Of a stretch of DNA of 64,000 bases, positions 12,389 through 24,121 are shown piece by piece. A model generated the notes under the pieces. The model had not been told where the DNA came from. It worked only from the letters and a program-made list of their open reading frames with translations, and made no database searches. The translations under genes and the position numbers were made by a program. Position 1 is the first letter of the stretch. Every line of letters starts with the position of its first letter. The DNA is from Inonotus obliquus (Eukaryota > Basidiomycota > Agaricomycetes > Hymenochaetales > Hymenochaetaceae): positions 1,953,918 to 2,017,917 of the forward strand of contig JAJHTX010000009.1 of NCBI GenBank assembly GCA_032164295.1. Reading direction: 5' to 3'.

Positions 12389-14851
12389 TTACAATGGTTT
12401 GTCATTTTCCAGCGCGTCGACAACGGCGCGTGTGCGGATTTGCAACGAAGACTGGTAAGAGGGGATAGATTCAGTCAGGTGGGGATCGGACCGAAATTCT
12501 CGTCCGACGTACCTCGAGGCTATACTTCCCTTTTCGCGCGGTCGGATTAACTTCTAAGGATTTCCCTAGGATCGTAGATAGTCAGCCGAAGACGTTCAGG
12601 GTAAATGATACATGCACATCTCACCAGAGAGTATGAGGTCGAAGTGCTTGCGTGCATCTTCTTTCCTGCCAACGCACGCCAACAGCCGTCCCATCTCGAG
12701 ATGGGTGAAATAGATGATCTGGTGGTCAAGCTCAATCTTAGGGCCGTTCGATAATACTCGCTCGAACGCAGCGAGACCGCGCTTCTCCGCGTCCTCTCGC
12801 AGTACATCAACTTTCTCCTCAGGGCCAACTACAGCATTCGGCTCCTATGGGATGGGTGAGCCTCAGGACATCATACCTCGGGTAAGACTTGGACTTACGG
12901 CATAAGCGAGATATCTGCAACAGACACCCTCGAGGAAGTCAGCAAGACATAGGTCGTCCCAGTAGCCCTGTCCGTCTTCATACTTCTTCGGGTTATCCTC
13001 GTGAGCCTTTAGCTTGTTTTGCAAAGCGGTTATTTCGGGAAGCATCTTATCTTCGATCACCGCAGGCGGGGTTCGAGCAACGCCAAGGAAGAAGTAGGAG
13101 AACTCAAGCGCAGGAAGAGCTAATCGATTATTCTGCTTCTTGAATTTTCGGGCTTTTCGAGAGATAAATTTCTACACGGTAGTCAGTCTGACTTGGGAAT
13201 ACGGGAATTGATCAGGAAAACTGACCTCTAGCGGTATCGACTTTCCGGCGATACGCTGCGTCAGCTTCGGCACCTTCTCCATAAATTCTGCAGCTTCTTT
13301 CACGCGATCTTTTCCACCCAGCACGAGAAGACATATAGCAATCCCGTACGCGTAGCAAGCCTTGCTCCAAGTCGCTTCGGCATGCAAGTTTCTCCAGCAC
13401 TCCAAAGATTCAGCCGGTTTATACAGCGCCAAGTTCGCGAGTGCAATCTCCCAGTAGCTTACCATGTGTAGGTTACGATACTGCGATTGAACCTCCATCG
13501 CCATCTGGTAACTCTCGATAGCGCGTTTTGGCTGTCCGTGCATGAGGAAAAGGCGACCCTGGCCGAAAAGGAAGAATACGCTCCTCGGATAGCGTCGGAG
13601 GTTCCAACTGAGTATATTCTGCGCCCGGGGAACGTCGACACCGGTGGAAGAGGCAAAACTCGCAATCACGAGATGGTACATGAGCAGAGCCATATCGCAG
13701 AGCGGTCGGCGAATGCCTTCCTTTTCCGCACTGACTGTTGGCGTGGTGGCATCCGGGTCTAATGTTTCGCGCCAACCACCAGCCTTGTAGAGAAGCTCGA
13801 GGCCTTCTTGTCTACTTCCCTTGAAACCAAAAATTTCGACGACCGTTTGTAATGGGCCAGGTAAGAGAGTCAGAATGATGTTGGATAGCCCGGCCCCAAG
13901 GTATACACCTGAACGGAAGTCAGCATCAACAGACTTGTCTTCCGGGCCTTCACCACGTGCGTATGCTTCCGCATCGGTGGTCTTTAAATAGTCATAAAGT
14001 AGCCAATAGATATTGATCAACGTTCTCATATGCAGCCTAGTAAATCACATTAGTTTCAGTAGAGATCATGCGGCCCCGCACTTACGCTTCTTTGAAAAAC
14101 GCTAACCAATCGCCTGAATAAATAATACCAAGAAGAGCCTGACGATCTGGTAAACAACAGCCAAAAGTAGTCTAGCAATGTACAGTGCACCTTCTCGAAC
14201 AGGGTCTCTGCATAGATCAGTTCCGCGTGCCGTTCGACTGGCGTCATTGATTTGACCCAGTTCACTTCGGAAGTTGACGAAACTAGGGATGATAGTCTGG
14301 TGAGCATGGACTCTGACTTGCGATGTTGGTTTGCAATGTTATTTCCATGTCGCGTGTGGCTTATGGCTGCGAGGATGTCCTAATGGAGAATTCAATCAAG
14401 GTCTCGCATCACGTGATGCAGATAGTGCATACTTCGTCCTCATATGACATTAGCGCCTTTACACACTGAATCAGTCCGTACCCAGAAGCAAAGTAGAGCC
14501 GCTCTCTGCCGCCAATGGAACGAAGTCAGCGAGGACGTGATAGTCAACGGGAGAGACTGACTTTTTTGGGTCGCTATCATGACAGAACTGTTCCGACTCG
14601 ACCATATGCGATGCAAGGAAGAGGTCTAGCGCATGCTTGACGCCAGGAAGGTCTTCGAGCGCCCTGTCTTGCGTGTACTTCCCCTCCATCTTCGCCGGCG
14701 TCATCTTCGTTAGCAGCGACGGTCCCGAGTCCTCGACTGATGTCGGTGCTGTGGATGTGGATGGCGAGTGCATTGAGCTAGAGTCCGTCGGTGAGACCGT
14801 CGTAGGCGAGCCTTGCTTGCCGTTTGCACTTGAGAACATGTTGAATAGCAT
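12389..14851 (-). CDS. IML2/TTC39-like helical-repeat protein, copy 1
   Basis: Nine exons give 674 residues: 14851-14562, 14505-14433, 14379-14191, 14138-14086, 14036-13226, 13171-12899, 12844-12625, 12565-12513 and 12451-12389. The family (IML2/DUF3808, TTC39 in animals) consists of TPR-like alpha-helical repeats. Yeast Iml2 is linked to lipid droplets and inclusion-body clearance. Seen blocks include ALEDLPGVKHALDLFL, SGYGLIQCVKALMSYEDE, MTPVERHAELIYAETLFEKA, DFRSGVYLGAGLSNIILTLL, VFFLFGQGRLFLMHGQPKRA and YWEIALANLALY. The N-terminus is Ser/Thr-rich. A second full copy is encoded on the opposite strand at 33256-35848, and several exon sizes agree, including a 73-nt second exon. The second intron contains a 14-bp palindrome around CACGTG. 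Confidence 0.87.
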
Positions 14852-15079
14852 GACGGATGTACGACTCTGGCTTATGTCGCTGCCAGCATGATATTCGTAC
14901 TGAGGGAGAAATTTAAGGACGCCTATCACTGCCTCAACGCTTCTGGTGGTGGAGATTGGTCGCGTGTGACTTTCATTGGTTCACGTGCCGACCTATTATT
15001 ATAAAGCCACACATATCCAAAAACACGTAACGTACAAATAAATTACACAGAAACCTGCAGGAAAGAAGTTCAGCCGTCT

Positions 15080-16599
15080 TTATACCCGGTCACTTCCAGT
15101 CCGACGTGGATCAACTGGCTTCACCGCATCATCATTCTGAAGTGGTGGAATCTTGGCTTCCACATCAGTTTCAGAGGGAACAGAACCTCCACCTTTCGCA
15201 TCTCCCCGTCTCTCCATCCCAATCGTTGAAGCGGTCAGAACACTGATGCATGTAAAATTTGTAAGTGAGAAGTACTACAAGTCCCGGAGCGGGTAAAAAA
15301 AGGCTTGCCTAGTGAATAGCGGATCATGGTTTCCACTCTGGTTCGCTCCCTGGTTTGATGTTACTTTGAATTCCGAGACGTCAAGGATCTCTTCAGGGTG
15401 CAATTTATCTTTCTTCCTCCTTATCGAAAAGTGATTCAGCCCGAGCTTCCGAAAGATCGAAGTAAAGACCCGCATATATCCACACCACACTTCTCTCGTC
15501 AAGCCAAAGAAGCAAAAGAAAATAAATGCGCACGACGGCATTACCCAGATATTCCAACGAATCACAAATTGTTGCCAGTAAGGCGCATTCCTCCATATGA
15601 TTGCCGGATAGTGATCGACGCGCGAAAAGTTGTAGTGAACTTCCGACCATGTCATCGATACGACCGGTCCTGACAGCGCCGAGTCCAGGACAATAACAAG
15701 AACACTGCAGGGCACAGTAAAGACAGCGTCTGCACATCCCAGTGCGAGTACGCGGTAGTATCGACCGAAATCAGTCGTATGATCAAGTTTACTCAATGTT
15801 CGGCGACGCTTGAGGTAAATCCGAACAATCATTGCTTCAGAAGGTTAGAACAATTAAGTAGTTGATCGAATGCCTCGGCAGAAACCTCACCGCAATACGT
15901 GCAGGAAATCAATCCAGCTGCGAGCGGCCAGGAAAAGATGAGCACGTAGGCAAGTGGAACATTTACGATTGCATTCCCACAACCATATTCTTCGATGATG
16001 TTAAATCGATGACCCTGAACGACGTAGTCTGAGAACCGGAAAGTTTCAGCGGTGTTCGGATGAAATAGCCAGCGGTCGGCTGGAACTCACAAAGAATCAT
16101 TTGAAGGATCGGAAGACCCAAAGTGAGACCCAAGTCAAACAAAATGGCATTTCGTTTCTGGCAGCAAGGTCAAGTATCAATACTCTTGACAGCTATTCTA
16201 GATATTCCTGATAGCACACCTCCTTGCGCGTACCCGCCAGCGGTTGTTTCATGCTGAACATAAGGTATATACGCCTGGTTATCGCCAATGACGCAGCGGG
16301 AATTGCAATGTTGATCCCGATAATCAAACGAGACGCTTTAATCACGCCCCCGTAAGCAACTTCGACGAAGAGTGGGTACGGAGACACGTACAGATATCAC
16401 ACCAAACGGGCGCGACATTTTCCGTGTTATCCTTCCAGATGACTCCATTTACGCCGAGAATGATGCAACCTAGCGACACCCAGATTGAGTACATCCATGC
16501 ACCGGTATTCCAATGCGCAATCAGCCACGGAAGAGGGAGTAATGCGAGAATGGCGCATAGGAAGTGAATGATAGGGATAAGCGGGTACGTCGGATCCAT
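15080..16599 (-). CDS. STE3: STE3-type pheromone receptor (seven-helix GPCR)
   Basis: The frame starts MDPTYPLIPIIHFLCAILAL and continues with LPLPWLIAHWNTGAWMY, VNGVIWKDN, APVWCDI and NIAIPAASLAITRRIY, all typical of basidiomycete STE3 receptors that bind farnesylated peptide pheromones and signal through a G protein. Later segments include KRNAILFDLGLTLGLPILQMIL, NIIEEYGCGNAIVNVPLAYV and a final membrane helix around VMPSCAFIFFCFFGL. The reading frame can stop at 15275 after FFYPLRDL. Alternatively, a GC-AG intron after DPLFT leads to a tail exon that ends GSDRV at 15080, which is the extent used here. I found no CaaX pheromone-precursor gene next to it. It may therefore be a non-mating-type STE3 paralogue rather than a mating-type locus receptor. 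Confidence 0.9.
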
Positions 16600-17484
16600 G
16601 GTGTTCGAAAGGGAGCAAGGAAGTTTTTTTGACGCGACAAAGCAATGGAGGAGTACCTTTTTAATCTGCAACAGGTTCTTGCGAAGAAAGATGACCATCG
16701 GTCCTTTTGTTCGACTGTAGATTAGACCATATAATGATTTTTCCCAATCAGGCTTTGTCGTTGTATTTCGAACTTGACCGTGAGTAACAGTAACGCTGAT
16801 GATCAAATCTCGGTTTCCTAAGCATCACAACCTCCTGTTCATCAAGAACACTTCTGAGAGACCGATATAAGGGTCGGCGCACATCGACTAAGTGCACACT
16901 TGCTTACATGTGCACCATCTGAGTTGCTCCTGCTGAGAAGGCGTAATGGGATTCCGTGATTGTCTCTCAGCGCTGAAGAATTCGATAGGCCTCTATGGAG
17001 TAGGCTCCGGTATTTGTAGCACAGTATCAAATGAGAATTTGATTTTGAAGTACAAGGGGAATCATAGCCCCGAATCTAACAGACACGAGCAATGATGCAG
17101 CTGGTCGGATCTACCAGGAATACAAAAGAGACGATACCTTTGTATGCACACAATTGGTTCAGTGATTGAGTGGCCAAAGAGCGATAACGACTCAGGTGGC
17201 AAATCAGAGTGTTGTCATCAATCGTGATTTCAAGTTTTGCCCCCGAACGATCGAGAAGTCGGGCCCTATAAAGGGAGAGCTAAAGGGGAGTTACGACACA
17301 AGGGACTCGGAGGTCTCAGGAGTGATTCTGTGGTGTGTTGAAAGAAAGATTTTACTCGACTCAGTGGACGCAGGCTCTTTTCAACTCGTCAGTGTCATAG
17401 ACTCATAGTCATACGGAAACATGGCATCATCACGTGATAAAACAGCAGTCGGATAGTCACGTCCATTAGATATCTGGAGTTGCA
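16600..17484. other. Intergenic region with a TCACGTGA site
   Basis: This separates the divergent STE3 gene and the 130-aa gene. TCACGTGA occurs at 17430-17437, about 48 bp before the downstream start codon. I looked for short frames ending in a CaaX box and saw none. Confidence 0.45.
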
Positions 17485-17978
17485 ATGCGCCCACCAGCAG
17501 TAGTACCTCGTCCACGAGCGTTGCAAGCTCTCCGTCGCCTAGAAACGGCATCCCTGTGGAATGGAGCTATACGACCATACTCACCAAAGGCGCAGAATGA
17601 TTCCTCAAATACGGCTCCACCTTTGATGAGTGATCCCCCTCCAGACCCACGTCCTCGATGGATGTTCTCAACAGCTGCGTTTCTGCGCGTCGTGGTGGTA
17701 CCAGGTTTGTGCACCCTCAGATATATCTTATAGACATTTTCTCATATTCTCCTAGCGAGCCTTATTTATTCAGTGTTCTACCACGACTTCGGAGAAGAAG
17801 ATCACGTTTTTATGCCAGTAAGCCTTACACCTATCTTCCATCTAGCTTGTTCACCAATTCTTTTCAGCCTCGACGGTGGTTGCAGAGACAAACGGAATCG
17901 TTCTTCTCTTTGAGCCCCGCAGAAAAAGGTATCATTGCGGATGCTGAAGGTGCTGCTGACGGTGAACGACGGTCATAG
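17485..17978 (+). CDS. Small protein of 130 aa, unknown function
   Basis: Three exons (17485-17704, 17756-17817, 17868-17978) join in frame to 130 residues. The N-terminus is rich in Arg, Ala and Pro with no acidic residues for 35 positions, which resembles a mitochondrial targeting sequence. A hydrophobic stretch, AAFLRVVVVPASLIYSVFY, could be a single membrane segment. It is followed by HDFGEEDHVFMPPRRWLQRQ and a hydrophilic end. Clean introns of 50-51 nt and an intact frame argue for a real gene. I do not recognise the family. A small inner-membrane protein of mitochondria is a guess from composition only. Confidence 0.65.
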
Positions 17979-20413
17979 ATTTGGCGATTTGATTGCTCTT
18001 AAATACCATCTCTGCTTTCATTTATGCAACCATGACCATTCAAGATGCGTCCCGTGAGCTTTCTCGGCGTGCCACAACTGGCTATGGACTCAAGTCATTA
18101 GCGAAAACACAGGAAAAGAATGTACTCGGTCTCCAAGTCTGACGGAAGCCTATCATTTTCCCTGACGCCGGTTGTGCTGGAGACTACTGACATTCTGGTA
18201 ATGGTCCACGACAGTGAAAGGAGCTGTCAATTTGTGATGAGTCCTTTGAGCATCCTACAGTCTTGGCGATAACATACTTATGGATACCAAGTACGGACGA
18301 ACTGGCGTGTCTTTACCTAACGAGTAAATTCTATGTGCTTGATTTTCCAGGAAATACACGGGTCACTCTGAGACTTGAATTTGGGATCCCTGTCTTTACT
18401 ATTGGAGAGCTTGGTGATGGTCATCAGCCACTATGTATCGGCATTCCCTTTACCTTGCTAATATGGTTTGACTGGACTTTCTTGACGCCTTAATGCCATT
18501 ACTAGGAAAGAGCACGGGGTGCCGCTGTCCAACGTCGTTTATAGCATCGCTAAAGGCAGTAATGCTGGTCTGTCTCCCTTTGCTGACTGATTGCTTGGTT
18601 CTCACTGCAATAGGTCTGCCTAATTAGATGCTAGTCCCTTGGTCCTGATCAACGCCCGAGTTTACTGGACGCCGTAGTGCGTCTGGACTCTGCTAACCTC
18701 ATGGGACTCTAAAATGTTGAGGTTCCCCAAGCCATTATGCTTGTCGGTATATCGCACCCGAAAGACAGGTATCACCGAGAACAGAGTTCCATCCGCTATT
18801 CCAACACGGCGCCTGGAACCCTCTCTTCCTTCAAGTAAATCGCGCGGTGCTTATTGGCAGAGGAGCTTCTGGCTGAAAATAGAATGCGGGGGATGACAAA
18901 CTACACTGTTTCGCCTCGGACGATGAGCAAGACCGAACTTCGCTGCTGCGGGACGCCCTGGAAGGCGTACTGAATATCTCCCCTTTTGCCTTACTCGGTT
19001 GGTATTTGATTCGATTCAAAGGAAAGGAAAGGCGCCAACGTGATTCGGACACGAAGTCATTCGTCGGGAAGAGGTAAAAACGAATCCTATTCGCTGTCTA
19101 CCAATTGTTTCACAGAGCCAATTGACAAGCCGGCACGCACTCTAATGAAACCGCACACGAGACAAGTAGTTGATGTGGAATGCCGTTCAATGGGCAAGAT
19201 CCAGACCTTTGCAGACCTTTATCATGATTCAATACATTTGGGCGGACATCGATCAGCTGGAGGCCCCGAATGCTGAATAGACTCCGTGAATCAAGCATGT
19301 CCCCTTCTATTCCCCTCCTCTGCCATCCTATTCTGTATTCTACCGCAACTCAGCATACGGAAAAGGGAATTCTCGTGTAAGTGTTACAATCAAGTGTTTG
19401 ATCTTCTAACCCGGATTCGTATTCCCATCCAACTCGTTACAGATACTTGGGTGTCAGTGAAACGGCCAACGTTCATCCATCGGCCTCTTGCTCTGCTCAA
19501 ACAAGAATTGAAGACTTCGCTGCTTACAAACCCGTTGATGAGAACTCGTCAGACGATGAGAAGGTCAGTCGGGTTTCGGAATATCCCGACTCCCGAATAT
19601 CCCGGCTCCCGACTCATCATCTATATCAAATATAAAACCCAGTTTAAGATCCCGACATTATGTAATCACCGAGATCTGCAATCAAAGATCAAAGATCTGC
19701 ATAGCCCTCTCAAAAGTGGAGGCTACAATGAACGATTATATGTTATGCGATGGCATATCAAACGAAACGACGCGATACACATGTAAGAAGTGTAATACAC
19801 TTTGATAAGGTAGTGGTAAACGGGTAAAACGGGTAAACAGCACTAAGAACGACATCGATAAGAACTCCAGGCCCAGGTTTGCTGGTCCATGAGCAAGGGA
19901 AATAATAGCATGCAGGGCTTCATTGGAAAACTGGAAGGAATGGAGAAGGAAATTTAGGACTCAGCCAGGGACCTTGGTCTCGCGCAATCGGAAATTGCCT
20001 TGAGAGAAACACAACTACCTCGGTCCGAACTTGGGTTGGATATATCGAAATAATCGATGACAGATTGCAAAGTGGTGGTGAGTTATAGCTGACTGCAGCC
20101 ATCATGGTTTACTCTATGGCATCAACTCGAACCCGGTCGACGGCGTATACGGCGTAGCAAATTCGGGGCGATATGGCAGATGCGCGCGCAAAGGAGTATA
20201 TCTGACTATTTGTCTGTCTGTGCACGAATGCAAAAGTGTACAACACTCGAGATTACCAGAGCTAATGGCTGTCTGTTAGTTTCGCCCATGATCTGAGAAG
20301 CAAACAACGATAAGCTCACCACCTAGCTTAAGAACACAAAACCCAAAAAAAAGACAGCAAGTGAAACCGAGAAAAGAAGAAAATTGAGTATGAATAAAAA
20401 TATTCGCGGGTTG
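17979..20413. other. Gene-poor stretch with short imperfect repeats
   Basis: No supported gene. Near 19573-19615 the sequence repeats AATATCCCGACTCCCG and a one-base variant, and GGGTAAA occurs twice near 19822. The stretch reads like decayed or intergenic DNA. Confidence 0.4.
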
Positions 20414-21281
20414 TTAGTCGCCGACAACCCGTCCTAAGATCGTACCGTCCCATCCATTGGACAAGAGGACATACTCGCCGATGCGAACATCTGACACGCG
20501 TATAACACCCTCTTTCATCAAGCCCCGCTCAAGAAGGTATCTCCGAACCGTCCCAGGTAGGCCTCCCGACCGATCTGATGGAGTAACCCATCCGCCCCCC
20601 TCACCACGTTCGTTCTCTCCGCGCCAGAACGCCACATTCCTCACACTCGCCTCCATCACCTCTCCGTGTTCATTGTAGAGTAACACCTCGCGGAGCTCGC
20701 GGCGGTCCTTTATCCCGCGCCGTTCGCGTGCAGCGTCGTAGTGTGCACGGGCGGTCGTTTTGTACAAGGTAAAGGCTGAGACGGGAGTAGCCTGTGTATC
20801 GATGTGAACGGTGAATATTGGTCCTGGGAGATGGGTCGAGGGTGTAGCAAGCGGGTTAACGGAGGCAGCCAGAAGAGAGTCTCGCGTGAGTGGGCGCGTT
20901 GGGTGTGCTTCAACGCGAACATTGCCTGTACGAGAGAGCAAGATCCGCAGCTGAGACAACGCGAGTATATTAGCAGATGGCAAGATGGCAAGGATACGTG
21001 CTCACTCCCAATCCCTTCTCCTTGTCTGTCAGTACGCTATCCATGACTGCCTGGTCGCACATATGTCTTATACGTTCTGACGCACCAGGCGCCTTGAGTT
21101 GCGCCACTGCGCTCCTCCATCCAAAATAGGTCGCAGCTGCAACGAGCCTGTCGAAGTGATATGCAAAAAGGAGATACGGCAGCGCAATATTGTTTACTTG
21201 AGTGTTGAACTGGGAGGTGAGAAGCTTTGGGTCATAGCGCATCGAAGTGAAAAGGTCGAATTCGGCGGTGGGGACTGGCAT
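20414..21281 (-). CDS. ABZ2: Aminodeoxychorismate lyase (class IV PLP enzyme)
   Basis: Two exons (21281-21006 and 20950-20414) join in phase 0 to 270 residues. The enzyme would convert 4-amino-4-deoxychorismate to p-aminobenzoate and pyruvate for folate synthesis. It has the fold-type IV layout: an N-terminal segment starting EFDLFTSMRYDP, the likely PLP-lysine block LYKTTARAHYDAARERRGI, then LYNEHGEVMEASVRNVAFW, where the glutamate before ASVRN is the expected cofactor-contact position. GLPGTVRRYLLERG and a final IGEYVLLSNGWDGTILGRVV follow. The length fits the fungal Abz2 group. Branched-chain or D-amino acid aminotransferases share the fold, but the short fungal-type KTT block favours the lyase. 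Confidence 0.88.
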
Positions 21282-24121
21282 CGTCGCAGATGAAGAAGAG
21301 GGAGAAGGCTCAGCAACGGACCAAGTTGACTGAGCCAGGGTTGGAGAATGTATGTACGAAGAGAAAGTGGGTATACAAGGAAGATGAAGATGTAGGATGA
21401 GAAGGTGGTGGTCAAAGGCAAAGAAATAATATTTATTTTTAGGTGAATTTCGGACCAATTTATTTTCTCGGACTCTCACCGTCATCAAATCTCGGCTGGT
21501 CTTTTATACGCATCTCAAATTGAGGGTCACTCAGCGCCTACTTTTCCTGAATCGTCTTCATTGCATTGCATTCCTCATATCAATCACCTTTATATCGATA
21601 ATCACAACTGCTCCCATTACAGTCCCTGTCTCGGTCTCTTGTCCCTACGGTTGGACACTCACCTCAGCTCAGCTGCGCGACTCGGTCGCTCCCTTGGCGG
21701 AACACTTGGTCGCTCCTTGAGTTTCTTTCCCCGCGGCCTCTCTTGATCTTGGTATGACACCTTCACCCGGATCTTTATCCTAATCTTTTCCTTTACTCTT
21801 TTTCATCCTGGTGCAGTAAAAATCTTGTCTCAGCATCCGCACGCAATGAAAGATCTAGACCCTACAATACCCAGATCCCTCCTCAGATGGCACTTTCACA
21901 GCCTTGACCAAATAATTGGCTCGTGTTTGGACCCGTTCCCCTCGTCGCGAACCTCACTCCAAAGTCCTCAGTCACGCTGCGCATTTCATATCGACCAGTC
22001 TGAATCGGGGGCGACAAGGGACAACTGCCGTCCTGCGGCCGTCCTCCTCGTCGTCAAAACTTTCAGGGCAGTTCATAAAAGCCAAAAAGTACCAGATCGC
22101 CGAGGGGCTCCCTCGACTCGGCGGCGTGGCGGGGTTCCTATCGGGGAAATAGACGCGACACACGTGCTTAACTCCTACGAATCAAGCCGAGAGTCGAGAG
22201 CATCGTCCAAAGTCTGGGTGAAGAGCTCTTCAGGCCTTTCGTGAGACGCGAGAGTGGCTCAGTGCTTGCTACGTACAAAAGCTGGATGTCTCTGGTCCAT
22301 CTGTTGAATTCATTCGAGACGAGAGACTGATATCCATTCACTACCAGTTCTCCGGTCCAGAGATCCGACGACATATTTCGGCTCTGGGTCTGTACCTGGT
22401 TTCCATCCTGAGTAATCATAAATCATCTGCAACTCTCTGATCGCAGATTTGTCAGCTCATCAAGTCTCACTGACTCGCATAGTGTTCTCTAAGAGCAGTC
22501 GCATGCATGACGAGTGGGGCGCGGGAAGGCAATAAGAACCTGAACATGTCTTCATTAGCGGATATTAGAGTAACTCGGGTATAAGGCGATCGCAAAGGAC
22601 TTGGCCTCCTCGCACCTCCATCAAATTAGCAAACTGGCAAGCGGGGATGCCTACTTATCCAGCAAGCGAGGTCTGGCGAAATGAGCTAGAAACCTACAAC
22701 TATCAGTCATATCATGACCTTCTCCGATTCCGGAATCTGCAAGTCCGAGAGAACAACATTCAGCCAGGTATAATGTTCTCGCGTAATGAACCAGCGCGTC
22801 ATCCGCTCCAGAGTGGTATCTCTGGTTTAACATTGTTCCTTCTGGGTGCGGTGCGGGAAGGTGGATCCCTCACAGTCCTCCATACCCTAAAGCCTAATCC
22901 TTGTTCCAGCATTTCGGCGTTAGCTTTAGAATGTTCGAGACTCGACTCACTCCAAGTTTCACATTGCAGCCGTTCGTTCTGGACTCGAAGCGCAGTGAAC
23001 TGATTGCACTGGCCATCACCCGGTCGGATAATTCAAAGCCATCATGTTCATAACCGATGATCGAGTGCAATGATATTCACAGCGTTTCAGGCTATCCTGA
23101 CATAGAATTAGTTGATGACCTATGCCTAGGAGTGGAACTTGTTCGTAGTAGATCTTGCTCGTGCGAGAGAGACCAGACTCTCTCAGAGTACTTGTTTGGC
23201 TATGTTTGCGCTTCCCATAAGGGATATTATGTAATCAATGAACATGCGGGACGATGGTTGAACTTGACTTGAACTCAACCAGGCAGGCGATATTATTCTG
23301 GCAGTTCATATGATAACCACCCCGGTTTCTCTAGAAATGAGGGCCGCATCAAGGCAGTGCGTAAATTGAACTTTGCGCGTAGGGCTTGGTGACGGCAAAA
23401 CATGCGACGCTGTATTCACTCTCTCTTGGCTCCGAACGAACAAAGTAGGGCGCGATTTGACCTCATTCCCATAGATGAGAAAACCGCTGGGCGCATTTGT
23501 GTGCGTGTTTAACTCCAATATAAATTTACATAGGTCAAAATCGATACGGTTCTACATCCATTGCTATTTCAACACAAAGTATGACGACGAGGTACGTAGA
23601 CTTGGTGGCTTATGAGACATTATCAGGCAAAGCTGATAGTCTTGTTATTTAATCAAAGCCTCTAACCTGTCGGTAAACTTTACAGGCAATTCATCGTAGA
23701 AGCCCATTAAAACGGTGAGCGGCAGATTAAAGGTTGGTGCTTAGAACGAGAAGTAAATATTCATTGAATGAAGCTTGATCAGCACGGTGAGACCGAAGGA
23801 TTAGACTGGAAGATACTTCACAGTCGCACGAATCCATCTACCTTCAAGTAGAACTCTGTCGATTACGATAGAGATGCAAGAACGTTCCGGCCTGACGCTA
23901 AGATTATTCGTCAAAAGTCTTATTTGATAGCTGAGTACTATGTGCTTTAGGTATTGGATTTGGTCATATTTGTCCTATGAGCGATATATTACATAAGCTA
24001 GACTCAACTGCCCTCACTATGAAGGAACCATTTTCATCATTCTGTTATATTCGCAGCTATAAGTACCTCGAAACTATGGGATGGTATTTTGAGAGAATCA
24101 TTCGTGTGAACGACGATTCAG
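21282..24121. other. Long gene-poor stretch
   Basis: No gene can be supported. A frame at 21916-22152 (ending LPRLGGVAGFLSGK) and overlapping frames at 21520-22244 look faintly protein-like, but they lack an ATG in frame, a consistent splice model and family motifs. From about 22250 to 24121 I see only scattered short frames. Confidence 0.35.

Noticed and set aside
14900..18700. Possible lipopeptide pheromone precursor gene near STE3
   Set aside because: I scanned short frames on both strands for a C-terminal CaaX box and saw none, so a mating-type B locus is not claimed.
21916..22152. 79-codon plus-strand frame
   Set aside because: It opens directly after a stop with TTG only, and no acceptor joins it in frame to an upstream exon.
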